A stretch of DNA of 57,057 bases from an uncultured Lachnospiraceae bacterium (lineage in GTDB: Bacteria; Bacillota_A; Clostridia; Lachnospirales; Lachnospiraceae): positions 1 through 57,057 of the forward strand of contig CANOBT010000019.1 of NCBI GenBank assembly GCA_947564305.1, in the 5' to 3' direction. How positions within the stretch are numbered: position 1 is the first letter of the stretch; every line of letters starts with the position of its first letter. The position numbers and the translations under genes are program-made. The notes under the pieces are model-generated. The model had not been told where the DNA came from. It saw nothing but the letters and a program-made list of their open reading frames with translations, and did no database searches. Positions 7,846-15,495 of this stretch are shown here, piece after piece.

Positions 7846-8649
7846 TCATCCCGAACATCTGCTGCATGGGCCTCTTCCGTCAGTCTCAGATTTTTTTACG
7901 GCACGTACAGACCTTTTTAACCCGCTGCAGCTGAGCGAATTATGATACTTTCCCCCGCTGTTTGTGATATAAACCCCTGCCATAGCACTTCCATGAACAC
8001 ATTTTTCGCAGGCATGATATTTTCCTCCTCCCAGATTCCGTAAACCTGTCAGACCGGAAGAAGGCACAAACCGGATTGATAACTGCAAATATGTGCACTG
8101 GTAATTCGTATGGTAAACGCTCCCGCCATCCGTAACATAAACAATGCTTCCATCTTCGTTTTCAACTTCGGGTTTCTCATACCCTGTCCATGCTTTTACA
8201 GTAAATGCATCCTTCTGCCTCACACCCAGATTCATAAAGCCCGGAAATGGAAGCCGTATCCGGTAAGAAATATTTACATGAATCTCTCCTGTATCCGACT
8301 GGTACCATGAAGTCAGGCAAGATAATCCCGAACTGCCTCCTTCTATGATACTCCTATCCAAACGCTCTGAACCGATTGCATTGACCATATCCGATTTCAG
8401 CTTAAACAGGTTCAGCACCGGAATCATAACGATGTCCTCTGCCGCTTTTTTTGCTGCACTCTGTGCCGCAGAATGAATACTGATGCGGATTGCCTGTACT
8501 TCCAACAGACAGATCAGACACAGTACCGCAAACAGAAATATTGGGATTGAAAGCGCTGCCTCCACTGTCATACTTCCTTTTTGCTCTGGTATAGATGTCC
8601 GCTCCCGGTCAGGTTGTATTATGTATTTGTGCTGTTTTTTGTAAGCCAT
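7846..8649 (-). CDS. TadE-like pseudopilin with duplicated His/Cys C-terminal motif
   Basis: A 267-residue protein. After a basic leader comes [20 protein letters not shown], a prepilin site with Glu at +5 followed by the hydrophobic helix. The middle resembles TadE ectodomains. The last about 90 residues hold two related copies of a small module: [11 protein letters not shown], then HACEKC, and [11 protein letters not shown], then GPCSRC. Each copy therefore has H-x4-C followed by C-x2-C, a pattern suggestive of zinc binding. I placed the start at ATG 8649, preceded by AAAGGAAA. A longer open frame extends upstream but overlaps the DUF5702 gene out of frame and has no pilin character. Confidence 0.78.
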   Translation of the reverse strand: MAYKKQHKYIIQPDRERTSIPEQKGSMTVEAALSIPIFLFAVLCLICLLEVQAIRISIHSAAQSAAKKAAEDIVMIPVLNLFKLKSDMVNAIGSERLDRSIIEGGSSGLSCLTSWYQSDTGEIHVNISYRIRLPFPGFMNLGVRQKDAFTVKAWTGYEKPEVENEDGSIVYVTDGGSVYHTNYQCTYLQLSIRFVPSSGLTGLRNLGGGKYHACEKCVHGSAMAGVYITNSGGKYHNSLSCSGLKRSVRAVKKSETDGRGPCSRCSG

Positions 8650-8783
8650 TTTCAATATTTTCCTTTCTTTAGTTTCCTTTTTGACCGGGTACTCCCGGAC
8701 ATCTATACCAACTGCCATACGCCTGTCCCAGGCGAGTATGCATGACCACATATACACTTGACTCACTGCTTCTCGGAAATAAA

Positions 8784-10121
8784 CTATAGATATCCAAAAT
8801 AAAGCGGAAATGTATATTGTACTCCATTCCATATATCTGCCGTATTCTGCAGCTTCACCTTCGTCACACAGGCATCCGCACGGAAAAATGGCAATCCTTT
8901 CTCGTGGATCATATTCTGTTCCAAACGGTCCAAAGTCCGCATAGTCAATTCGGAACCGCCTTTTATAAATAGCAGAATCTGCAGATACTGCTGATAAGTA
9001 AGCCCCTCCTCTGTGTCCCTTCCTTCCTGTGTATCTTCTGCCGTTCCAAGATGAAAGAGTCCGCTTAATTGAAGCTGCCATTTTTCTGTATTTTTATTCA
9101 GCGGGGTCCGCTTTCCTTCGAGCAGTGAACGGATATCCATTACACTTTCTCCGAAACTCCACAATATAAGCAGAACATATTTGACAGCCTTTTCAAGTTC
9201 CGGGTTCATTAACAGCATCGAAATCGTGACTGCCATTGCTTCTGCTTCCTCCTGTTTCTGCACGTCAGAGAGCAGATACTTGTAATTCATAGCAAATCGG
9301 AACATCAGTAATTGATTGATTGTGCTCTCCAGATTCTTCGCATCGCTTTCTTTTCCGCACAGCAGATACTCAATCTCATAATCCAGATTTCTGCCCTCTG
9401 CCTTTTGGTCCAGAGCGGAACTGAATTTCTCTAAAATATATTTCTCAAAAAGTATTTTTCCTTCCACACCCTGTATATTGCTCCTCTCCGGAAAACTACC
9501 TCTGCCTATCCGGAGAGCCCTGCCAGATACCTGTTCTCCCATCCGGATTGATTTATTAGATAAGTAAAAATTCTTTGGCAGAACCAATGACAGAATTCCC
9601 TCTCTTTTCGCCGAAGCCAGTCCATAAGCCTCCTCTGGCAGCAATTCCTGATTTTCCGCAAGGACCTCATCCAACTGACCCGATATTTCCTTTCCTTGTA
9701 TCTCCTGCTCCTCCCAATGCTCCGCCAGTCCTGTCAGATTTTGTACAAGAGATATCCCGGTACTGCTTTCCATCGACTCCAATACCTGTTCCCGGAATGC
9801 CTGCCCATTATTATCAGTCAAAAGCTGGATATCTGTCAATTCCTGTTGAACTCCTGCGCTCCCGTAATACGCCATCCTGTCCAGAAGCAGACTTTCTTCA
9901 AACTGTCCTCCCGCATAGGTTCCATCAATTGCAAAAACCTCATACTCTTCGCAAAGATCCTTCTGGTATTCTCCAAAAAGGGAAAATACCGCCCGGTCTG
10001 CATCCAGTCTTTTCCTGTTTTTCGTTGTCTGAATTGCCGCACTTTCTGCCATTGCTAATATAAAGGACACCAGAAGAACAAAAATCAGACTTAAGAACGC
10101 GGTGATTTCTCCCTTTTTCAT
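8784..10121 (-). CDS. DUF5702 protein of the Tad locus
   Basis: A 445-residue protein whose first 30 residues ([20 protein letters not shown] onward) form an uncleaved N-terminal anchor of the kind seen in TadE/TadG-like proteins. The bulk is extracytoplasmic and begins with the family pattern [16 protein letters not shown] and [15 protein letters not shown] second hydrophobic segment lies near residues 305-325. DUF5702 members are found next to Flp and TadE genes in Clostridia and are thought to be structural or tip components, but no function is proven. It starts 10 nt after the Flp-like gene. The 134 nt to the next gene holds no clear signal. Confidence 0.82.
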   Translation of the reverse strand: MKKGEITAFLSLIFVLLVSFILAMAESAAIQTTKNRKRLDADRAVFSLFGEYQKDLCEEYEVFAIDGTYAGGQFEESLLLDRMAYYGSAGVQQELTDIQLLTDNNGQAFREQVLESMESSTGISLVQNLTGLAEHWEEQEIQGKEISGQLDEVLAENQELLPEEAYGLASAKREGILSLVLPKNFYLSNKSIRMGEQVSGRALRIGRGSFPERSNIQGVEGKILFEKYILEKFSSALDQKAEGRNLDYEIEYLLCGKESDAKNLESTINQLLMFRFAMNYKYLLSDVQKQEEAEAMAVTISMLLMNPELEKAVKYVLLILWSFGESVMDIRSLLEGKRTPLNKNTEKWQLQLSGLFHLGTAEDTQEGRDTEEGLTYQQYLQILLFIKGGSELTMRTLDRLEQNMIHEKGLPFFRADACVTKVKLQNTADIWNGVQYTFPLYFGYL

Positions 10122-10131
10122 ATATTCTGCC

Positions 10132-10341
10132 TCAAATATTACCGCTCTCGGTCGTGATTTTCTGGAAGATTGTATTTACCAGTTCCGTAAGCTGAGTTTT
10201 AAATATCAGAATCAGTGCAATGATTACGACAAGAATCAGCAGCAATTCAATAACAGACATTCCTGAGTTGTCCTGTAATACCTGAACTCCATAACATATT
10301 TTACTCTTTATTTTCATTCCTATCTTTTTTATAATATTCAT
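10132..10341 (-). CDS. Flp-like type IVb pilin
   Basis: The probable main pilin of the Tad pilus: 69 residues with the leader MNIIKKIGMKIKSKICYGVQ, then DNSG followed by MSVIELLLILVVIIALILIF. Cleavage after Gly would give a mature pilin with Glu at +5 and a hydrophobic polymerisation helix; the C-terminus (TQLTELVNTIFQKITTESGN) is short as in Flp1. I place the start at ATG 10341 after AAAGGAGA; an upstream in-frame ATG lacks a ribosome binding site and would lengthen the leader by 22 residues. It lies between the TadC-like gene and the DUF5702 gene. Confidence 0.87.
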   Translation of the reverse strand: MNIIKKIGMKIKSKICYGVQVLQDNSGMSVIELLLILVVIIALILIFKTQLTELVNTIFQKITTESGNI

Positions 10342-10403
10342 TTTTTCTCCTTTCCTTTGTAACCACCTGCAGCGCAAGTGACTGTCGCCCAATAAACTGT
10401 AAA

Positions 10404-11699
10404 TCATATTTGAATGGAAAAGAATGCCGGTACAACAATTATAACAAGCACGACTGCCAGCATTAAAAACATGGGAATCAGCATCTTTGTTCCTGCCTCT
10501 TCTCCCAACTGTTTTGCAAGGCTCTTCCTCTCTTCAAACGCCTGTTTCGCTTCCTGGTTTAACAGCGACGTAAGCCCTTTTGTCCCCTTTTTCAGATTCT
10601 GGGAAAGTATAGCTGCAAACTTTTTATAAGTCTGGAGTCCGCATCTTTCACCAAATTTCTCATAGCATTCTCCTTCGGGACTGCCGCCCTGAATTTCATG
10701 CATTGTATAAATCATCTCCTCATAAACCGCCCTTTTTCCTTTTATCTCCTTCTGGCTTTCGTAATCACCGACAATCCGGTACCATGCTTTTCTTACCGTC
10801 ATGCCTGCACCAAGATATAAAGTAAATTTACTGACCATCTGCGGATAATCGAGAGCCAGCTGCATCTCACGTAATTTTATCTCCTGTTTCTTCTTTTCCT
10901 GCTCAGACACGTAAAGAAACAGTGTAAGTACAATCCCCAGGAGCATAAGACCTGCCGCACGGAAATTTCTTCCATGCTTCCATATGACCGGAGTACCGTC
11001 TATACTTGAAGGAAGCCGTAAATTTTCTTCTTCTCTGCTCTCCTCGTCCAATCGTTCAATTTCTTCATTCAATTTTTTCAGTACTTTCTCCGTGCGGTTC
11101 AATATCGGCGGATAAACCCGTGCATAAAATGATATCTCCGCCCTCTCTTCTCCATAGCTTAAAACAGCCTTCAGTTTCACCAATGTTCCGTCATCGGTCA
11201 GATTCTCCGGACGAAGCTCGCCTTGAAGGTTCATCACTTCATAATTATCTAATTCCCATGATACCCGGATTCCCGTATCCGGTATCTCCGACACAAGATT
11301 TAATCTGCTCCTTACTTCATCCAGACTGCTGTTCTCTCCAAGCACCAGATTCTCCAGATTCTCTTCGGTAGTTTGAACTGCCTGCTCAAACTGCCGTCCG
11401 GTATATTCCTGTTCACTGATGGTTATGGTTATATTTTCTTTCAGTTCTCCAACGACCACTCTCAGTTCTTCTTTACGCTCTCCTTCACCGTGCCCGTTCC
11501 GGCTTAATACGCCTGCACCGCTTTTATCGTGCGGAATCTGCTGGTTATTATCTATCCAAAGCACCAATAATGCAACCGCACTGACCGATAAGAACACCGC
11601 TCCCATCTTCATGTACAGCGGATTCCATTTTCCGCTTATAATTGACTTCTTTTCTGCCTTTCCTTTTTTTCTTATCTTCATCGTGTATGCCTTTTTCAA
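10404..11699 (-). CDS. TadC-like pilus platform protein with extra N-terminal ectodomain
   Basis: A 431-residue protein. The C-terminal half (about 250-431) is a type II secretion F domain of the TadC kind: membrane segment AAGLMLLGIVLTLFLYVS, cytoplasmic helices (FTLYLGAGMTVRKAWYRIV), LLNQEAKQAFEERKSLAKQL, and the terminal MLIPMFLMLAVVLVIIVVPA helix. The N-terminal half is unusual: a membrane helix (about 31-50) followed by about 190 residues outside the membrane. That part contains IRVSWELDNYEVMNL and VKLKAVLSYGEERAEISF, resembling an atrophied bacterial Ig-like domain. The start could be TTG 11699 or, after AAGG, ATG 11681. It probably anchors the CpaF motor together with TadB. Confidence 0.83.
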   Translation of the reverse strand: MKKAYTMKIRKKGKAEKKSIISGKWNPLYMKMGAVFLSVSAVALLVLWIDNNQQIPHDKSGAGVLSRNGHGEGERKEELRVVVGELKENITITISEQEYTGRQFEQAVQTTEENLENLVLGENSSLDEVRSRLNLVSEIPDTGIRVSWELDNYEVMNLQGELRPENLTDDGTLVKLKAVLSYGEERAEISFYARVYPPILNRTEKVLKKLNEEIERLDEESREEENLRLPSSIDGTPVIWKHGRNFRAAGLMLLGIVLTLFLYVSEQEKKKQEIKLREMQLALDYPQMVSKFTLYLGAGMTVRKAWYRIVGDYESQKEIKGKRAVYEEMIYTMHEIQGGSPEGECYEKFGERCGLQTYKKFAAILSQNLKKGTKGLTSLLNQEAKQAFEERKSLAKQLGEEAGTKMLIPMFLMLAVVLVIIVVPAFFSIQI

Positions 11700-11764
11700 A
11701 TATTCATTTTTCTGCGGCTTTCCTTCAAGATAAATGCACCCTGAAAATACTTTGTTCCGGCTTT

Positions 11765-12427
11765 TTATACCTCAATCTGTATCATTTTCGTTCCAAGCCT
11801 CCAGGCAAACGCATAGACTCCCAGACAAATCGTCATCAATATAATTCCTGGAATGCCTCCGTACAATACAGACAAAAATTCCGGAAATGCCATACGCATA
11901 TACAGCACCATCCCCAGAGGAATGATACACATTACATGGAATTCCAGTTTTTTCGCGGAAAGCAATGTCCGGATTTCCCGTTCCACCTCAATTTTATCTC
12001 CGATGACTTTTACCGCATTTTTTAAAATTGCGATACTGTCTCCTCCGGTGCGTTTTGCCATTGCGAACACTGTCACAAAATTTTCTACATCTTCCTGACG
12101 GATACGTCCTGCCATTTCCTTTAATACTTGCTCTGCCGTAAAATTCATATCCAACCCATGTATCATCCGGCTGAACTCCCTCAGAATCCGGCTGTCCTGC
12201 AGATAAAGAACCCGCAGATCCTTTTCTGTCGCCCTGATTGCATTTTCTACGGAATATCCGGCTTTTAAAGCAGATGACAAAGTCTGCATCCCATTCTGAA
12301 ACTGTTCCCGAAACTCCATTTCCTTTTTCCGGCAGGTATCCTCTCTCCATTGATGGAAGTAAAAAACACTGACCGGTATCATAAATACTGCTGCAATCCA
12401 CGTATTGTAAAAAAGATAGGACAACAT
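11765..12427 (-). CDS. TadB-like pilus platform protein
   Basis: A 220-residue inner-membrane protein of the T2SSF/TadB type. It has a membrane helix near the N-terminus (WIAAVFMIPVSVFYFHQW), a cytoplasmic helical block (FQNGMQTLSSALKAGYSVEN and FVTVFAMAKRTGGDSIAIL), and two C-terminal helices (MCIIPLGMVLYM and GIILMTICLGVYAFAW). It pairs with the TadC-like protein to form the base on which the CpaF ATPase acts. The start is uncertain. The frame is open for about 30 codons before ATG 12427 with no ATG/GTG/TTG, and the sequence upstream of this ATG lacks a good ribosome binding site, so a rare start codon is possible. Confidence 0.87.
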   Translation of the reverse strand: MLSYLFYNTWIAAVFMIPVSVFYFHQWREDTCRKKEMEFREQFQNGMQTLSSALKAGYSVENAIRATEKDLRVLYLQDSRILREFSRMIHGLDMNFTAEQVLKEMAGRIRQEDVENFVTVFAMAKRTGGDSIAILKNAVKVIGDKIEVEREIRTLLSAKKLEFHVMCIIPLGMVLYMRMAFPEFLSVLYGGIPGIILMTICLGVYAFAWRLGTKMIQIEV

Positions 12428-12470
12428 TCCATTGAGCAGGACTGCCTGTAAAACTGCCGATATATATTCC

Positions 12471-13679
12471 TTATGCCGGATATCCTGCTGCCAACAGCTT
12501 GTCCCGATGAACCAGTTCTTCCACCTTCATAAGCTTTCCCTGAACTTTTTCACTTTTCATTCCCTCCTCTCGAAATTCAAATAACGTCTGCATCTTAATC
12601 CGTCCATCTTCATATCCAAGCACTTCTACAATCTGCAGAACTTTTCTCGTTTTATCCCGGAGCCGCCCCAGATGGATGATAATGTCTATTGCAGATGCAA
12701 TCTGTCTCTGGATTGCCACAAGCGGCAAATCAATCCCCATCATCATCATAGTCTCCAGACGATGCAGCATATCCGCCGGATTATTAGAATGCCCGGTAGA
12801 CATGGAACCACTATGCCCATTGAGCATGGCCGAAGAAATCATATCCACTGTTTCATCTCCTCGGACCTCTCCCACCACGATCCTGTCTGGACGCATCCGA
12901 AGCGCAGATTTTATCAGGTCCCGGATGGTAATGGCTCCTTCTCCCTCCAGATTTGCATTACGTGCTTCCAAGCGTACAAGATTCGGCACTCCTCTTATCT
13001 GAAGCTCTGCATTATCCTCAATTGTAATAATCCTTTCATCTTTCGGGATATAATCTGACATCGCGTTTAAGAACGTAGTCTTTCCGGAACCTGTTCCTCC
13101 GCTGACGAAAATATTGTATTTCGCCTTTACGATCATTTTTAAAAATTCCACAACCTCTTCATTTACGCTTCCCCATGAAATCAATTGATCCATCGTCACG
13201 GTTTCCTTCGGAAACTTACGGATTGTCATAATCGGTCCGTTCAAGGCCACAGGCTTCAGCACAACATTTACCCTGGAACCGTCTTCCAATCTGGCATCTG
13301 CAATCGGAGACAGCTCATTTACATAACGGTTTGTTCCCGCCACAATCTGTTGGATTACATCTTCCAGTTTTTCTTCGGACATAAATTTCCTGTCCGACTG
13401 AATGATCCGACCTTCTTTCTCTAAGAAAATTTCATCCGTACCATTGATCATAATCTCTGTAATCGTCTCATCCTCCACCAGTTCCTGCAGGACATCTAGT
13501 TTACGGAATGAATGGAATAAATGCCTGCTGCATCGAATCTGTTCTTTCAGCGGCATATATTCTTTTTCTGATGCTTCCTGAATGACCTCACGTATCAGGT
13601 CTGTCAATTCTTCATCTCCGATGTCTCTGGTCAGATCCATTCTGTCCATGACATCTGCATATAACTGTTCTTCTTTCAT
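12471..13679 (-). CDS. Tad pilus assembly ATPase CpaF/TadA
   Basis: The secretion ATPase that powers pilus assembly, 402 residues. Family landmarks appear in order: the N-terminal region with EIMINGTDEIFLE and DGSRVNVVLKPVAL, Walker A GGTGSGKT (about 194-201), the Asp box IITIEDNAELQ, Walker B-like RPDRIVVGEVRGDE (about 265-278), and the His box GHSGSMSTGHSN (about 287-298). Its ATGA overlaps the last codons of the TadZ-like gene, so translation is coupled. The ribosome binding site AAAGGA is inside that gene. All catalytic motifs are intact, so the motor should be active. Confidence 0.94.
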   Translation of the reverse strand: MKEEQLYADVMDRMDLTRDIGDEELTDLIREVIQEASEKEYMPLKEQIRCSRHLFHSFRKLDVLQELVEDETITEIMINGTDEIFLEKEGRIIQSDRKFMSEEKLEDVIQQIVAGTNRYVNELSPIADARLEDGSRVNVVLKPVALNGPIMTIRKFPKETVTMDQLISWGSVNEEVVEFLKMIVKAKYNIFVSGGTGSGKTTFLNAMSDYIPKDERIITIEDNAELQIRGVPNLVRLEARNANLEGEGAITIRDLIKSALRMRPDRIVVGEVRGDETVDMISSAMLNGHSGSMSTGHSNNPADMLHRLETMMMMGIDLPLVAIQRQIASAIDIIIHLGRLRDKTRKVLQIVEVLGYEDGRIKMQTLFEFREEGMKSEKVQGKLMKVEELVHRDKLLAAGYPA

Positions 13680-14710
13680 TTTCCTTTCATTTTTTTCTGG
13701 ATTGTCTTTTCCAGTACCTTTTCCTTCCCTGTCTTTCTGAGATTTTCAGCATACTGATTCAGCTTGGCGCGAGCCGCGCCGTCTTCGATATAAGGAGTGT
13801 ATACCGTATCACAGGCCTCCAGTATCTGAAATAATCCGTTCACACTGTCTCCTAAGTCTAAAATCACTTTTCCATAAATACAATTTTCCAGAATCTGATC
13901 AAATAATTTCAGCCATTCCTCCGCAGATACTCCTTGCATATCCTGTACATAAGTCATCGGGAAAATATAATCTAATTCTTCATCCTGCCCAACCATCGTG
14001 CTGATACGCAGTCCTATATTTCCTCTTTCCTGCCGCGCATAATACAGCAGATCCGCCAGCGTCTGTCCTGTCTGGTCCTGGAAATAGAAATCTCCTCCTG
14101 CATACTCTTCCAAATTCAGGTATAGAACAGGTTCTTTCTTCGCAAGTTCCCTGCCCAGTTCCATAGCAAACTTCGTTTTTCCAATCCTATGGATCGGTGA
14201 ATATATTCCTATGAGTCTTCCTCTTACCTCTGTCTTACACACCGACAGTGGTACCTGTTTTTCCGTCTCTGCAGATGTCATATATTTTTCATCTTCATTC
14301 TGCGGTTTGTTTACTTTTACATTTTTTTCTTTTACACCTTCTTTCTGGTTCCGTACATTCCGTTTTTTGGGAATCTGCCTGGACTTTTCTCCATTCTGTA
14401 TCAGAGACCAGATTGCTTCCGCGGACTGATATCTATATACACTTTTTTCGTTTTCCGCAATGGAATCCTGCATATTTTTTACTAATACAAATTTCCTTTC
14501 CGCCGAAATGTTTTGCCGCTGGCACAGTGGATATCCTCTGTCAATCAACAGAATCCGAATTGTCTTCTGCTCCGCAAATCTTTCCAGTTCTTCTATAGTG
14601 TGAAACAAATACATCTGTACTTCCGTTTTTTTGTTTCTGGCAAACATCTGTAGAAGATTTCTGGAATACTGCTTTTCCTGATCACAAATCACAAGGTTTC
14701 CTTCATACAA
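13676..14710 (-). CDS. TadZ/CpaE-like pilus localisation protein
   Basis: The first gene of the Tad operon, 344 residues from TTG 14710. The N-terminal part (MYEGNLVICDQEKQYSRNLL, ILLIDRGYPLC) is a receiver-like domain without an obvious phosphorylation pocket. Residues after about 185 form a ParA/MinD-like P-loop domain with a deviant Walker A (SPIHRIGKTKFA), VLYLNLEEYAGGDF and VILDLGDSVNG. CpaE/TadZ proteins place the pilus machine in the cell. TTG 14710 follows AAAGGAGG by 6 nt and matches the receiver-domain start. An alternative ATG at 14776 follows GAAGGA by 9 nt and adds 22 residues. The Lys/Glu/Asn-rich linker between the domains is low complexity. Confidence 0.8.
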   Translation of the reverse strand: MYEGNLVICDQEKQYSRNLLQMFARNKKTEVQMYLFHTIEELERFAEQKTIRILLIDRGYPLCQRQNISAERKFVLVKNMQDSIAENEKSVYRYQSAEAIWSLIQNGEKSRQIPKKRNVRNQKEGVKEKNVKVNKPQNEDEKYMTSAETEKQVPLSVCKTEVRGRLIGIYSPIHRIGKTKFAMELGRELAKKEPVLYLNLEEYAGGDFYFQDQTGQTLADLLYYARQERGNIGLRISTMVGQDEELDYIFPMTYVQDMQGVSAEEWLKLFDQILENCIYGKVILDLGDSVNGLFQILEACDTVYTPYIEDGAARAKLNQYAENLRKTGKEKVLEKTIQKKMKGK

Positions 14711-14776
14711 TTTATACCTCCTTTCCCGTTCCGGATGAACCGGAAGAACGATTTTGCCATTACCGGCAAATATCAT

Positions 14777-15007
14777 TCATAAAAATCCTTCAGCCGCTGC
14801 TTAGGTGCCATAGAGAAATAGACGGGCAAATAATTTTCGTTATTTCCATATGGAGTTCCTTACTTCACGGTTTGAAAACTCTGCTGCGAATGTGCAGCGT
14901 GATAAAAATGATGATTGGGAATTCAGACTCTTCCAATCTTAAGATATATCCCCATTAAGAAATATTGCGGGATAAAACAACAGTAAGAATTTTGTTGTGT
15001 AAGTCGT
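14777..15007 (-). other. Long leader of the Tad operon (about 225 nt), no gene
   Basis: Between the candidate promoter at 15008-15036 and the TadZ-like gene lies a leader with at least one clean hairpin (GCTGC-acattc-GCAGC, about 14883-14900, read on the minus strand). A second possible stem is GATTGG/CCAATC. I see no known riboswitch core in it. A short minus-strand reading frame (ATG 14780, MNDICR) overlaps the upstream ATG candidate. Confidence 0.4.
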
Positions 15008-15036
15008 ATTATAAACACACTTTTTCTGAAAGTCCA
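15008..15036 (-). promoter_or_regulatory. Candidate sigma-A promoter of the Tad operon
   Basis: On the minus strand TGGACT (15031-15036) and TATAAT (15008-15013) are separated by 17 bp. The -10 is consensus and the -35 matches 4 of 6 bases. It faces the Tad operon and implies a 5' leader of more than 200 nt. Confidence 0.55.
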
Positions 15037-15050
15037 GAGCTAATTTTTAT

Positions 15051-15090
15051 TTTATCAAATTTTGTAAGATTCTTACAAATTTTGATAAAT
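15051..15090 (-). terminator. AT-rich near-perfect inverted repeat at the end of bofA
   Basis: The sequence reads TTTATCAAATTTTGTAAGA, then its near-perfect reverse complement (one shift in the A/T run). It overlaps the bofA stop codon. It may terminate bofA, though it is too AT-rich to be a classical GC hairpin. Confidence 0.5.
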
Positions 15091-15282
15091 CAGAATACCA
15101 TAGAGAAGGCAGACTCCGGGGACGCCAAGTGTTCCGCTGGCGAGAAAGGAAACCGCATTTAATCCTACTTTCCATGCATTTTCATCGGGGATTATATATT
15201 GGTTGATAAAAAAGATCAGCCCCATGCCCAAAACCGCACGTATGATAAATTTTACCAAAAATGATACCTGCTTCTGTTCCAT
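15073..15282 (-). CDS. bofA: BofA-family pro-sigmaK processing inhibitor
   Basis: A 69-residue membrane protein with the BofA signature: two hydrophobic stretches (AVLGMGLIFFINQYI and LGVPGVCLLYGILIY) and the conserved VGLNAVSFLASGTLGVPGV segment. In Bacillus, BofA holds SpoIVFB inactive until the forespore signal releases SigK processing, so the gene points to a spore-former. The start at ATG 15282 follows GGAGA by 7 nt. A longer frame upstream has no membrane or BofA character. It stands alone between thrS and the Tad promoter. Confidence 0.85.
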   Translation of the reverse strand: MEQKQVSFLVKFIIRAVLGMGLIFFINQYIIPDENAWKVGLNAVSFLASGTLGVPGVCLLYGILIYQNL

Positions 15283-15453
15283 TTCACATTCTCCTGTCCG
15301 ATGAATCTCTACTTTATGACACGGATAAAAATACCGTCTCTGTGATTGATATATTCTATTCATATAAGATGAATTTTATGCTTTCCTATGATTGGATTCT
15401 CCCAAAATGCAAAGAACTTGCCACTGGCAGCTTCTTTCGCATACTATGGTATC

Positions 15454-15487
15454 AAAAAGGCCGCCGTAAAAAACACAGCAGCCTTTC
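15454..15487 (-). terminator. Intrinsic terminator of thrS
   Basis: On the minus strand AAAGGC-GC-GT pairs with AC-GC-GCCTTT (with small internal mismatches) and is followed by TTTTT. It lies directly after the thrS stop codon. Confidence 0.8.
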
Positions 15488-15495
15488 TAGTATTA

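Noticed and set aside
8650..9081. Upstream extension of the TadE-like protein
   Set aside because: It runs out of frame through the 3' end of the DUF5702 gene and shows no protein family character; the prepilin start at 8649 is supported by a ribosome binding site.
12456..12463. Plus-strand GCCGATAT at about 12456-12463
   Set aside because: It lies at the cpaF-tadB junction, in the wrong orientation for those genes, with no TAAA partner and no gene downstream on the plus strand.
14777..15007. Cyclic-di-GMP riboswitch in the Tad leader
   Set aside because: I looked for the GEMM core motifs and did not find a convincing match.
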